NCBI GenBank assembly: GCA_050945755.1
Contig: JBMNTN010000101.1
Location: 1 to 5,134, forward strand
Origin: JAQVXR01 sp050945755
GTDB lineage: Bacteria; Bacillota; Dehalobacteriia; Dehalobacteriales; Dehalobacteriaceae
Direction: 5' to 3'
Length of the DNA stretch: 5,134 nucleotides
Shown here: in pieces, positions 1-5,134 of the stretch
Position numbering within the stretch: position 1 is the stretch's first letter
How the letters are laid out: the number at the start of each line of letters is the position of its first letter
Translations under genes and position numbers: made by a program
Notes under the pieces: model-generated
Told to the model about the DNA's origin: nothing
The model's database searches: none
The model's input: the letters and a program-made list of their open reading frames with translations, nothing else

Positions 1-1
1 A

Positions 2-313
2 GGTAATATCCTTAATATAAAACCTATACTTACCGTGACAGATGGTATTACCACCGTATTTGACAAGGTCAGAACAAAAAAGAAAGCTGTTGAAAGAATA
101 GTTGACTTTTTCTTAGAAGAAATAAAGGAAAAAGGATTAGGCCAAGTTGTTGTTCATCATATTAATTGTGAAGAGGAAGGAAGAAAACTGGCTGAACTTA
201 TTCAGAGCAAAATAGGGAAAGAAATAAAAGTTCCTGTTTATCCTATAGGACCTGTAATCGGCTTGCATGTTGGGCCAGGTACCATCGGAATTGCTTATTA
301 TACAGAAAGATAG
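2..313 (+). CDS. DegV-family (fatty-acid-binding, FakB-like) protein, C-terminal fragment
   Basis: This is the last 103 residues of a DegV-family protein; the 5' part lies beyond the left edge. The frame is open from the first bases and begins GNILNIKPILTVTDG, which matches the mid-protein 'NIKPIL' segment of the family. The GTG at position 35 is therefore an internal Val, not a start. The fragment ends with IGPVIGLHVGPGTIGIAYY, the family's C-terminal signature. The His of this HVGPG motif is one of the residues near the bound acyl carboxylate in the family. Complete members are about 280 residues, so roughly one third is visible. Characterised DegV proteins (FakB) bind a fatty acid in the cytoplasm and present it to the kinase FakA for phosphorylation and phospholipid synthesis. 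Which lipid this one binds, and whether a FakA partner is nearby, cannot be told here. It converges on glmL with a 7-bp gap. Confidence 0.93.
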   Translation, partial: GNILNIKPILTVTDGITTVFDKVRTKKKAVERIVDFFLEEIKEKGLGQVVVHHINCEEEGRKLAELIQSKIGKEIKVPVYPIGPVIGLHVGPGTIGIAYYTER

Positions 314-320
314 TGGAGGA

Positions 321-1706
321 TTACAACTTTCTTATACTGTTTTTCATCAACCCAAGAGCCGCCTCTGGGTCTATTTCTTTCAAAAGCCCGGCTGCGTACA
401 GCATATAATCAGTGTCAAGGTAAAACTGCACTTTTTCAGGAAGGAGTATATTCGGCTCTTTCTCTCTATCCGCCAAAATCCCCTTTATAATTTCCCCGGG
501 GGTTTCGCTGCAGATGATTGGCCCCCCCGTACCGATAACAGCGCATACCTCCGTTAGGTTTTTGCCCTTTTGAATCAGCTTGCAGCTTTTTGAGTAGATA
601 TGCTCTAAAACCCCGGCGTGCCGTCTGGCGGAAATTTTCGCGGCACTCATGGCCAATACTCTGTCTATTTTCTTTTCCTTGTCGGAATCGGCAAGAAATT
701 CGTTTACCTCAACTCTATAGCGTATTGACTTCTCAAGTCTATCTACAGAGACCCCAGTTTGATGCGCAATATTATCCCAACCAATTTCCTCCGCCAGAGA
801 GTTTGAGGACTCCCGCATCCCCAAATCACCTTCTACCGTGCGCTTGGCATATTCTTCCCTCGCGCCAATGATTTTGGCACCCTTACAGGGCGTTTGGTCG
901 GCGTATGAGTGGATATCTGTAGTAGCACCGCCGATATCAACTATCATCAGAGGTCCGAGTCCTCCACTTCTCCCCCAGCCCTTTGACAAAAGTTCTCCTG
1001 CGGAAAGCACGGCGGCAGGCGTCGGCATCAACACTCCACCAAGCTCACTCTTTACCTTATCAAGCCCCTTCATGTTAACAATTCGTTTCATAAACACATC
1101 GCGAATAATTTCTTCAGCAGGTGCTGTGTCCAGTTCACCCACATTGGGGATGATATTTCTTACGATAAAACATTCTTTACCGTGCAGGGTAAGAATCTTT
1201 CTCACATCCTGTGCAACATAGCTGTTACCCGCATATATTACAGGCATATTAATACCGCTCACAGCTAAAACTTCAGCATTATGAAGAATTATCGTGGTAT
1301 TCCCTTTTTCATAACCCCCGCAGAAAAGTATGATCTCTACCTGAGAATTGGCAATATACTCAGCATCCTCCGGAGTAATTCTGCCCGATAGAGTCTTGAT
1401 AATTCTCGCACCTGCTCCAAACGCAACATTTCTACCAGCAGTTATGCTGAGTGTCTCTGAAAGGCCAATAACCGCCATTCTAAGACCGCCGGCAGCGCTG
1501 CTAGAAGCCAGTTTTATTGCTTCTTTAAAAGGCCTTTCACCAATAGCCTGTTTCACCGCATCAAAACACTTTAAGAGGCCAATTCTAGCATCATTCTTCA
1601 CCGTAGAAGGATAACGCACAGTACAGAGACGTTGCTGCTTCTTTAAACTCACCGCTACCACTTTTGTAAATGTACTCCCAAAATCAATCAGTATGGCATT
1701 TTTCAT
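321..1706 (-). CDS. glmL: GlmL/MutL-family ATPase, probable chaperone or reactivase of the adjacent B12 mutase
   Basis: This 461-residue protein of the ASKHA (actin/Hsp70/sugar kinase) fold belongs to the GlmL/MutL family of the glutamate mutase system; it is unrelated to the mismatch-repair MutL. Visible motifs are the phosphate-1 loop LIDFGSTFTK (residues 6-15), the family stretch SSAAGGLRMAVIGL (69-82), the phosphate-2 loop IVDIGGATTD (255-264), and an adenosine-type motif AVIGTGGP (389-396). The length is full for the family. The family is thought to protect or reactivate adenosylcobalamin mutases with ATP, by analogy with diol dehydratase reactivases; direct biochemistry is thin. The ATG at 1706 starts 16 bp after the mutase stop. 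A GAGGGG ribosome binding site overlaps that stop codon and lies 12 nt from the ATG, so the two genes are almost certainly co-transcribed. No terminator is visible after the TAA at 321-323. The partnership with the mutase is inferred from gene order. Confidence 0.93.
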   Translation of the reverse strand: MKNAILIDFGSTFTKVVAVSLKKQQRLCTVRYPSTVKNDARIGLLKCFDAVKQAIGERPFKEAIKLASSSAAGGLRMAVIGLSETLSITAGRNVAFGAGARIIKTLSGRITPEDAEYIANSQVEIILFCGGYEKGNTTIILHNAEVLAVSGINMPVIYAGNSYVAQDVRKILTLHGKECFIVRNIIPNVGELDTAPAEEIIRDVFMKRIVNMKGLDKVKSELGGVLMPTPAAVLSAGELLSKGWGRSGGLGPLMIVDIGGATTDIHSYADQTPCKGAKIIGAREEYAKRTVEGDLGMRESSNSLAEEIGWDNIAHQTGVSVDRLEKSIRYRVEVNEFLADSDKEKKIDRVLAMSAAKISARRHAGVLEHIYSKSCKLIQKGKNLTEVCAVIGTGGPIICSETPGEIIKGILADREKEPNILLPEKVQFYLDTDYMLYAAGLLKEIDPEAALGLMKNSIRKL

Positions 1707-1722
1707 AATATCCCGTTGCCCC

Positions 1723-3471
1723 TCAATTGCCTAAATATATGCTCCGAATAGTGTCAACAATGGTTTCCGGATTATTATCGCAGTTTACTCCCAGCGCTCT
1801 TACCGCATCAGTGACATCAACCGCCAAACTGCCCCCGTCTTGATTTTCGTTGATCAATCCGCCGAGAATAAGCTTTGCATCAAGATTCTTCTTCCTAAGT
1901 CCCTCAACAAGCTCTTTGGCATAACTGAGAGCGATTCCATTATATGTGCTGATGAGAATGGCACGACTTTCGGTTTCAATAACCGTCTCTATGATCTCCC
2001 CTGGTGTAGCATAAGTGCCCAGGTCAAACACATCTGCTCCGGCTTTCAGCGCGATAGCTTTTACAATTTCCTTGCCGTAGTCATGAATATCAGTCGTACC
2101 TACAATTACTTTCATACCGGAAAGAGAACCGGAAACATCCTGAATCTTTTCGAATACAGTTTCTCTTTTTTTGGTAATCGTTTTAATCATGTCGGTAGGT
2201 CTTATCGGCACCCTGCCGCGCATGGCTGTCTTTTCAATTTTACCTATTCCGAAATGTGTTTCCAGCTGTTCCGGCCCGATAAATTTCAACGCTGCAAAAA
2301 TCTCACCGGGGTGAGTAATGTCAACGCCTAAATCATCAAGGCCATTCATCATTCTCTCAAAGAAAATCCTACCGCAGGCTATGAGAATATTTTTTTCCGA
2401 CTCTACCTTTTCCCAGTTGATAAATGGCTCAAAACAGAGGGACTTTTCGATCATCATATCAACACAGAGATGTCCGTCAATGATTTCGTCAGCAGTAGGG
2501 ATCCTTGATGCTTCAGTTACCGGGACAGATGCGACCGCATGACCTGTCGGCTGGTGACGTTGGCAAATGGCATCAGCTAATGAGAATGAGGAAAGCGCTC
2601 CATAATTTCTCTGAAAATCCAAACCATAATCTATGGTGTTCCCAAAAATCATTGTACCCGGCGTTCCTTTTTTATTTAGGGATTCCATTGCCAAATTAAA
2701 GACTATCCGCCCGATGGGATCGCTAAAAAGATTACCATAGCTGAAGGTCATGCTGGCACCAAGAAGTTCTTCCACCAAATAGCGTTCCATCATTGCCCAG
2801 CCTGTCAGATTTGCCAGATCGTGAAACTGGTTTCCGAAGCCGTCATCAAGGTTAGAGTGAACGATTGTACCCTCAAATTTTCCCATTAGGGCAAATGCCT
2901 TCAGGGAAGAAATCGTTCTTTCTCTCTCCAGCTCAACCCCCGGATATTCATAAGTGAAATAATGGGACACATTGCCGATGGAGGTCACCCCGGCTTCAAG
3001 ACCGAACCTGGCATTTTCCAGGGCATTGGGGGAGCCAATCATATGGTCACTGAGATGAGGCTGAACAGGAACAACCTGCCCCAGAGCCTTCCATTCATCG
3101 GGAGTATTAAGAATCAGGCCTGTTCCCTTTGGCATCTTGCTTCTGTATTCTTCAGGCACACCCATGACCCAATCAAAAATGAAGCCAAATCTTGTAATAT
3201 AACTTCCTCTTCTCTTCAGTTCATGATAAATATATTCTACATTTTTAGCAGTCTCATCCCACGAGTTCCAGCCGATGTGGGAGTGCTTAGAAATCTTTCC
3301 CTCGGCCATCGCTTTTCTTTTATACTCAGCCTCCGTCGTAACATTATGTTCTTTAAAAAACAAGGTCGTTCCAATGGTGGTCTTTGCTGCAATTTTTTCA
3401 ACATCGCTAAAGATATCCTTCATGTCGGGCAGGTCTTTGTAGTCAAATCTTTTTTTAATTACGATGTGCAA
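1723..3471 (-). CDS. mgm: Coenzyme B12-dependent carbon-skeleton mutase, 2-methyleneglutarate mutase-like
   Basis: This 582-residue single-chain adenosylcobalamin mutase has two parts. Residues about 60-410 form the expected TIM-barrel catalytic part, with conserved-looking segments SKHSHIGWNSWDET (61-74), VPVQPHLSDHMIGS (134-147) and GNVSHYFTYEYPG (166-178). Residues 452-582 form a B12-binding domain with an intact DxHxxG motif (D461, H463, G466), in which His463 would be the lower cobalt ligand. The GG of the usual SxL...GG pattern is present (537-538), but the SxL position reads STY (508-510). A catalytic domain fused to a C-terminal B12 domain at this length matches 2-methyleneglutarate mutase of Eubacterium barkeri (about 614 residues), which converts 2-methyleneglutarate to 3-methylitaconate. 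Glutamate mutase is split into two subunits, and methylmalonyl-CoA mutase sequences differ. The TTG start at 3471 is supported by a GAGGGGTG ribosome binding site 7 nt upstream and an in-frame TGA just before it. B12-mutase class is near certain; the methyleneglutarate substrate is only probable, because no companion pathway gene is visible. Confidence 0.75.
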   Translation of the reverse strand: MHIVIKKRFDYKDLPDMKDIFSDVEKIAAKTTIGTTLFFKEHNVTTEAEYKRKAMAEGKISKHSHIGWNSWDETAKNVEYIYHELKRRGSYITRFGFIFDWVMGVPEEYRSKMPKGTGLILNTPDEWKALGQVVPVQPHLSDHMIGSPNALENARFGLEAGVTSIGNVSHYFTYEYPGVELERERTISSLKAFALMGKFEGTIVHSNLDDGFGNQFHDLANLTGWAMMERYLVEELLGASMTFSYGNLFSDPIGRIVFNLAMESLNKKGTPGTMIFGNTIDYGLDFQRNYGALSSFSLADAICQRHQPTGHAVASVPVTEASRIPTADEIIDGHLCVDMMIEKSLCFEPFINWEKVESEKNILIACGRIFFERMMNGLDDLGVDITHPGEIFAALKFIGPEQLETHFGIGKIEKTAMRGRVPIRPTDMIKTITKKRETVFEKIQDVSGSLSGMKVIVGTTDIHDYGKEIVKAIALKAGADVFDLGTYATPGEIIETVIETESRAILISTYNGIALSYAKELVEGLRKKNLDAKLILGGLINENQDGGSLAVDVTDAVRALGVNCDNNPETIVDTIRSIYLGN

Positions 3472-3482
3472 TACATTTCACC
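3472..3482 (-). promoter_or_regulatory. Ribosome binding site that fixes the TTG start of the mutase
   Basis: On the minus strand, GAGGGGTG lies 7 nt before the TTG at 3471-3469. It starts a few bases beyond this interval, near 3486. An in-frame TGA sits directly upstream, so no longer start exists. The nearby ATG is in another frame and gives only five codons. The next in-frame Met is residue 17 and lacks a comparable ribosome binding site. Confidence 0.7.
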
Positions 3483-3549
3483 CCTCAAGTTTTTCAGCTT
3501 TTCTCTATCACGACTATCATGCCGGCATAAATCCTTAAACTATTAACGA

Positions 3550-3579
3550 AAGACTCCTGCTCATATAGCAGAAGTCTTC
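3550..3579 (-). promoter_or_regulatory. Stem-loop in the mutase 5' leader (possible dapL terminator or mRNA 5' stabiliser)
   Basis: On the minus strand the arms are AAGACT-T-CTGCT and AGCAG-G-AGTCTT around a 5-nt loop, ATATG. In minus-strand RNA the central position is a U-G wobble, so the stem runs unbroken for 12 bp; in plus-strand RNA the same position is an A-C mismatch. The structure is therefore better suited to the minus-strand transcript. It begins about 11 nt after the predicted mutase transcription start, and a weak T-rich stretch (TCTTTCGTT) follows it. It could end transcripts reading through from dapL or fold at the 5' end of the mutase mRNA. No B12-box is visible in the leader. 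Confidence 0.5.
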
Positions 3580-3596
3580 AACTAATTTATGTTTAG

Positions 3597-3626
3597 ATTT
3601 TATTCCTACCTATGGGAGGATGTCAA
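3597..3626 (-). promoter_or_regulatory. Sigma-A promoter of the mutase-glmL operon
   Basis: On the minus strand a perfect -35 box, TTGACA (3626-3621), is followed 18 bp later by TAAAAT (3602-3597), one mismatch from the -10 consensus. The start of transcription would be near 3590, giving a leader of about 119 nt before the TTG. The promoter sits in the dapL-mutase gap, so the mutase operon need not depend on dapL transcription. Confidence 0.72.
3604..3620. promoter_or_regulatory. Inverted repeat inside the promoter spacer, candidate operator
   Basis: The arms TCCTACC (3604-3610) and GGGAGGA (3614-3620) pair at 6 of 7 positions around a 3-bp centre, TAT. The dyad occupies 17 of the 18 bp between the -35 and -10 boxes. 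Placement of an operator between these boxes with a long spacer is typical of MerR-family regulators, though a simple repressor would fit as well. No regulator gene is in the window. Confidence 0.45.
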
Positions 3627-3691
3627 GTTAGGCATCTTGGGTCATATCTGTTTTGTGTGATAATTTCACCATAAAATATTTAAAAATCTAA

Positions 3692-4921
3692 TTAAAGCCG
3701 CGTCCTGATTCTTTCTACAGCTCTTTCGGTATTCTCTCTATCACCGAAGGAAGTCAGTCTAAAATAGCCCTCGCCATTTAAACCAAAACCTGCCCCGGGA
3801 GTGCCAACCACATGGGCTTCCTTCATCAGTTTGTCAAAAAACTCCCATGATCCCATATTATCTGGGGTCTTCAGCCAGATGTAGGGAGCATTAACTCCAC
3901 CGAATACTTTGTAACCGGCCTGCGTCAAACCTTCTCTAATAATACGGGCATTTTCCATATAATAGCCGATCATTTCTTTAATCTGTTTCTTGCCCTCTTC
4001 GGAGTAAACAGCAGCTGCCCCCGCTTGTACGGGGTAAGAAACTCCATTAAACTTAGTAGTCTGTCTTCTTAACCACAAGGAGTTTAAGTCATGGGATTTA
4101 CCATTGGAGTCATACACCATTACCTCTTTAGGAACTATGGTATAAGCGCACCTGGTACCTGTAAACCCAGCAGTTTTGGAAAAGCTTCTAAACTCCACAG
4201 CTACCTCTCGCGCACCCTCAATTTCAAATATACTGTGGGGAATATCATCTTCCTGTATGTAAGATTCATAAGCAGAGTCAAACAAAATTATTGATCGATT
4301 TTCCCTGGCATAATCAACCCATTTCTTTAATTCATTCTTAGAAAGGGTCATCCCGGTAGGGTTATTGGGGAAACAGAGATAAATCATGTCTACTCTTTCC
4401 TGGGGCAGTGCCGGTTTCATCCCGTTTTCTTCGGTACACGGGAGATAGACTATATTATCAAACTGTCCTTTTGCGTTGTATATTCCGGTTCGTCCCGCCA
4501 TAACATTACTGTCAACATAAACAGGATAAACCGGATCAGTCACTGCCAAGATGTTGTCAATGCCAAAAAGCTCTTGGAAGTTGGCGGTATCACATTTTGC
4601 ACCGTCGCTGACAAAAACTTCATCAACTGCTAACTCCACGCCGCGAGGCCGAAAATCATTTTCTATTATTTTCTCGATTAAGAACGGATAGCCTTGTTCC
4701 GGCCCGTAACCTCTGAAGGTCTCTTTACGCCCCATTTCCTCCACGGCCTTTGTCATTGCCCCTACTATTGCCGGCGGCAGAGGTAGGGTAACATCCCCAA
4801 TACCCAATCTGATGATATCGGCGTCAGGATTAGCCTGTTTAAATTCATTAACTCTGCGTGCTATCTCCGAAAAAAGATAACTCCCCGGTAGTTTAAGATA
4901 GTTCTCATTAATCAGTGCCAT
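3692..4921 (-). CDS. dapL: LL-diaminopimelate aminotransferase (DapL)
   Basis: This is a PLP-dependent class I/II aminotransferase of 409 residues, the normal length for DapL. It converts tetrahydrodipicolinate plus glutamate directly to LL-diaminopimelate and 2-oxoglutarate in the cytoplasm, for lysine and peptidoglycan synthesis. Numbered from the ATG at 4921, the visible signatures are MALINENYLKLPGSYLF at the N-terminus, the DapL-type SDGAKCD (105-111), FPNNPTG (184-190), FDSAYE (214-219), SFSKTAGFTGTR with the PLP lysine K249, and YFRLTSFG containing R388, the likely substrate-carboxylate arginine. The frame also allows a TTG three codons earlier (4930), but the AAAAGG ribosome binding site would be only 1 nt from it and is 10 nt from the ATG. 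Family members also start MALINENYL, so the ATG is preferred. It has its own strong promoter and a 220-bp gap before the mutase gene, so it is probably a separate unit on the same strand. Confidence 0.96.
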   Translation of the reverse strand: MALINENYLKLPGSYLFSEIARRVNEFKQANPDADIIRLGIGDVTLPLPPAIVGAMTKAVEEMGRKETFRGYGPEQGYPFLIEKIIENDFRPRGVELAVDEVFVSDGAKCDTANFQELFGIDNILAVTDPVYPVYVDSNVMAGRTGIYNAKGQFDNIVYLPCTEENGMKPALPQERVDMIYLCFPNNPTGMTLSKNELKKWVDYARENRSIILFDSAYESYIQEDDIPHSIFEIEGAREVAVEFRSFSKTAGFTGTRCAYTIVPKEVMVYDSNGKSHDLNSLWLRRQTTKFNGVSYPVQAGAAAVYSEEGKKQIKEMIGYYMENARIIREGLTQAGYKVFGGVNAPYIWLKTPDNMGSWEFFDKLMKEAHVVGTPGAGFGLNGEGYFRLTSFGDRENTERAVERIRTRL

Positions 4922-4952
4922 TTTTATCAAACCTTTTCTTAGTTTTATTTTA

Positions 4953-4999
4953 AGTTGGAAAAATTATATAGGTTTTTGAGAAAATTTTCAACTCCAACT
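4953..4999. repeat. 7-bp inverted repeat flanking the dapL promoter
   Basis: AGTTGGA (4953-4959) and TCCAACT (4993-4999) are exact inverted copies whose starts are 40 bp apart. One lies next to the -35 box and the other at the predicted transcription start. They could be paired half-sites for a regulator, but arms this short can arise by chance in AT-rich DNA. Confidence 0.3.
4963..4991 (-). promoter_or_regulatory. Sigma-A promoter of dapL
   Basis: On the minus strand, TTGAAA (4991-4986) and a perfect TATAAT (4968-4963) are separated by 17 bp. The predicted start of transcription is near 4956, leaving a leader of about 35 nt before the ATG at 4921. This short leader has little room for a riboswitch such as the lysine element, and none is recognisable. 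Confidence 0.8.
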
Positions 5000-5069
5000 G
5001 AAAAAACTAAAAAAATTATTTCTTAATTTAGGGCATTGGTTACTTTTTTGTGTTTCTCACAATCATCTT

Positions 5070-5088
5070 AGCCTTCCTTCGGAAGGCT
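5070..5088 (+). promoter_or_regulatory. Perfect hairpin overlapping the ribosome binding site of the rightmost gene
   Basis: AGCCTTCC (5070-5077) and GGAAGGCT (5081-5088) pair perfectly around a 3-nt loop, TTC. No T-run follows on either strand, so it does not look like an intrinsic terminator. The 3' arm contains GGAAGG (5081-5086), a good ribosome binding site 8 nt before the ATG at 5095. Folding would hide that site. Read on the minus strand, the same dyad sits between a TTGACA (5093-5088) and a weak TAAGAT, so a promoter operator is the alternative reading. Confidence 0.5.
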
Positions 5089-5094
5089 GTCAAC

Positions 5095-5134
5095 ATGGGC
5101 ATTTGGTACATAACAGAGCATTGGGGGAAAAATT
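5095..5134 (+). CDS. Start of an unidentified gene running off the right edge
   Basis: An ATG at 5095 opens a frame reading MGIWYITEHWGKN, still open at the window end. GGAAGG lies 8 nt upstream, a near-ideal ribosome binding site. The gene would be divergent from dapL, with a 173-bp shared upstream region. Thirteen residues are too few to name a family and I do not recognise them. No strong plus-strand promoter is visible; TTGGTT (5036-5041) with CACAAT (5058-5063) at 16 bp is the best weak candidate. The call depends on the ribosome binding site and the open frame alone. Confidence 0.4.
   Translation, partial: MGIWYITEHWGKN

Noticed and set aside
35..37. GTG as the start of the left-hand gene
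   Set aside because: The frame is open upstream to the window edge and encodes NIKPILTV, a conserved internal DegV segment, so the GTG is an internal valine codon.
838..1221. Plus-strand open frames of 88-194 codons across glmL, the mutase gene and dapL
   Set aside because: They lie antisense to well-recognised genes, have no family resemblance and no ribosome binding site, and are shadow frames.
321..1706. DNA mismatch-repair MutL
   Set aside because: The name is shared, but this protein has ASKHA phosphate loops and the GlmL signature instead of the GHKL ATPase motifs of mismatch-repair MutL.
3541..3571. Tiny minus-strand leader peptides such as the nine-codon frame starting inside the stem-loop
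   Set aside because: They lack a convincing ribosome binding site and show no run of regulatory codons.
4922..4930. TTG at 4930 as the dapL start
   Set aside because: The ribosome binding site would be 1 nt away, and the family N-terminus MALINENYL begins at the ATG at 4921.
5048..5062. TTGTG-N5-CACAA inverted repeat
   Set aside because: Five-base arms in AT-rich intergenic DNA are expected by chance, and it has no T-run or clear relation to a promoter.
5040..5134. Minus-strand C-terminal fragments of an upstream gene, with stops at 5068-5070 or 5040-5042
   Set aside because: Two minus frames are open to the edge for 20-30 codons but show no recognisable protein. The plus-strand start with a good ribosome binding site is a better explanation, though the fragment is too short to be certain.

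Overview
The window looks like chromosomal DNA of an anaerobic, low-to-moderate GC Firmicute, most likely a clostridium (class Clostridia). The reasons are strong GAGGGG/GGAAGG-type ribosome binding sites, consensus sigma-A promoters, a TTG start codon, a DegV-family protein, a direct-pathway diaminopimelate aminotransferase (DapL), and a coenzyme-B12 carbon-skeleton mutase paired with a GlmL/MutL protein. No mobile element, CRISPR array, tRNA or rRNA is visible.

Layout from left to right. Positions 2-313 (+) hold the C-terminal third of a DegV-family fatty-acid-binding protein whose start lies outside the window. Only 7 bp separate its stop from the stop of a convergent gene, glmL (321-1706, -). 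Sixteen bp upstream of glmL on the same strand ends a 582-residue cobalamin-dependent mutase (1723-3471, -), best matched to the single-chain 2-methyleneglutarate mutase family. These two genes form an operon. Its leader (3472 to about 3590) carries a stem-loop. Its promoter has TTGACA and TAAAAT boxes 18 bp apart, and an inverted repeat almost fills the space between them. Next comes dapL (3692-4921, -), with its own near-consensus promoter at 4963-4991. At the right edge a divergent + strand reading frame appears to begin at 5095. Its ribosome binding site lies inside a perfect 8-bp hairpin, but only 13 codons are in the window.

How the genes fit together. The mutase is the catalyst. It has a TIM-barrel N-terminal part and a C-terminal B12 domain with the DxHxxG motif intact. 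GlmL is its probable ATP-dependent partner for maintenance or reactivation. In nicotinate fermentation, methyleneglutarate mutase works with methylitaconate isomerase and dimethylmaleate hydratase, but none of those genes is visible here, so the physiological substrate is open. DapL makes LL-diaminopimelate for lysine and peptidoglycan and has no obvious metabolic link to the mutase. The most unusual signals are the orphan mutase/GlmL pair and a shared motif (TTGACA followed by a CCTYCC-N3-GGWAGG dyad) found both at the mutase promoter and at the right edge.
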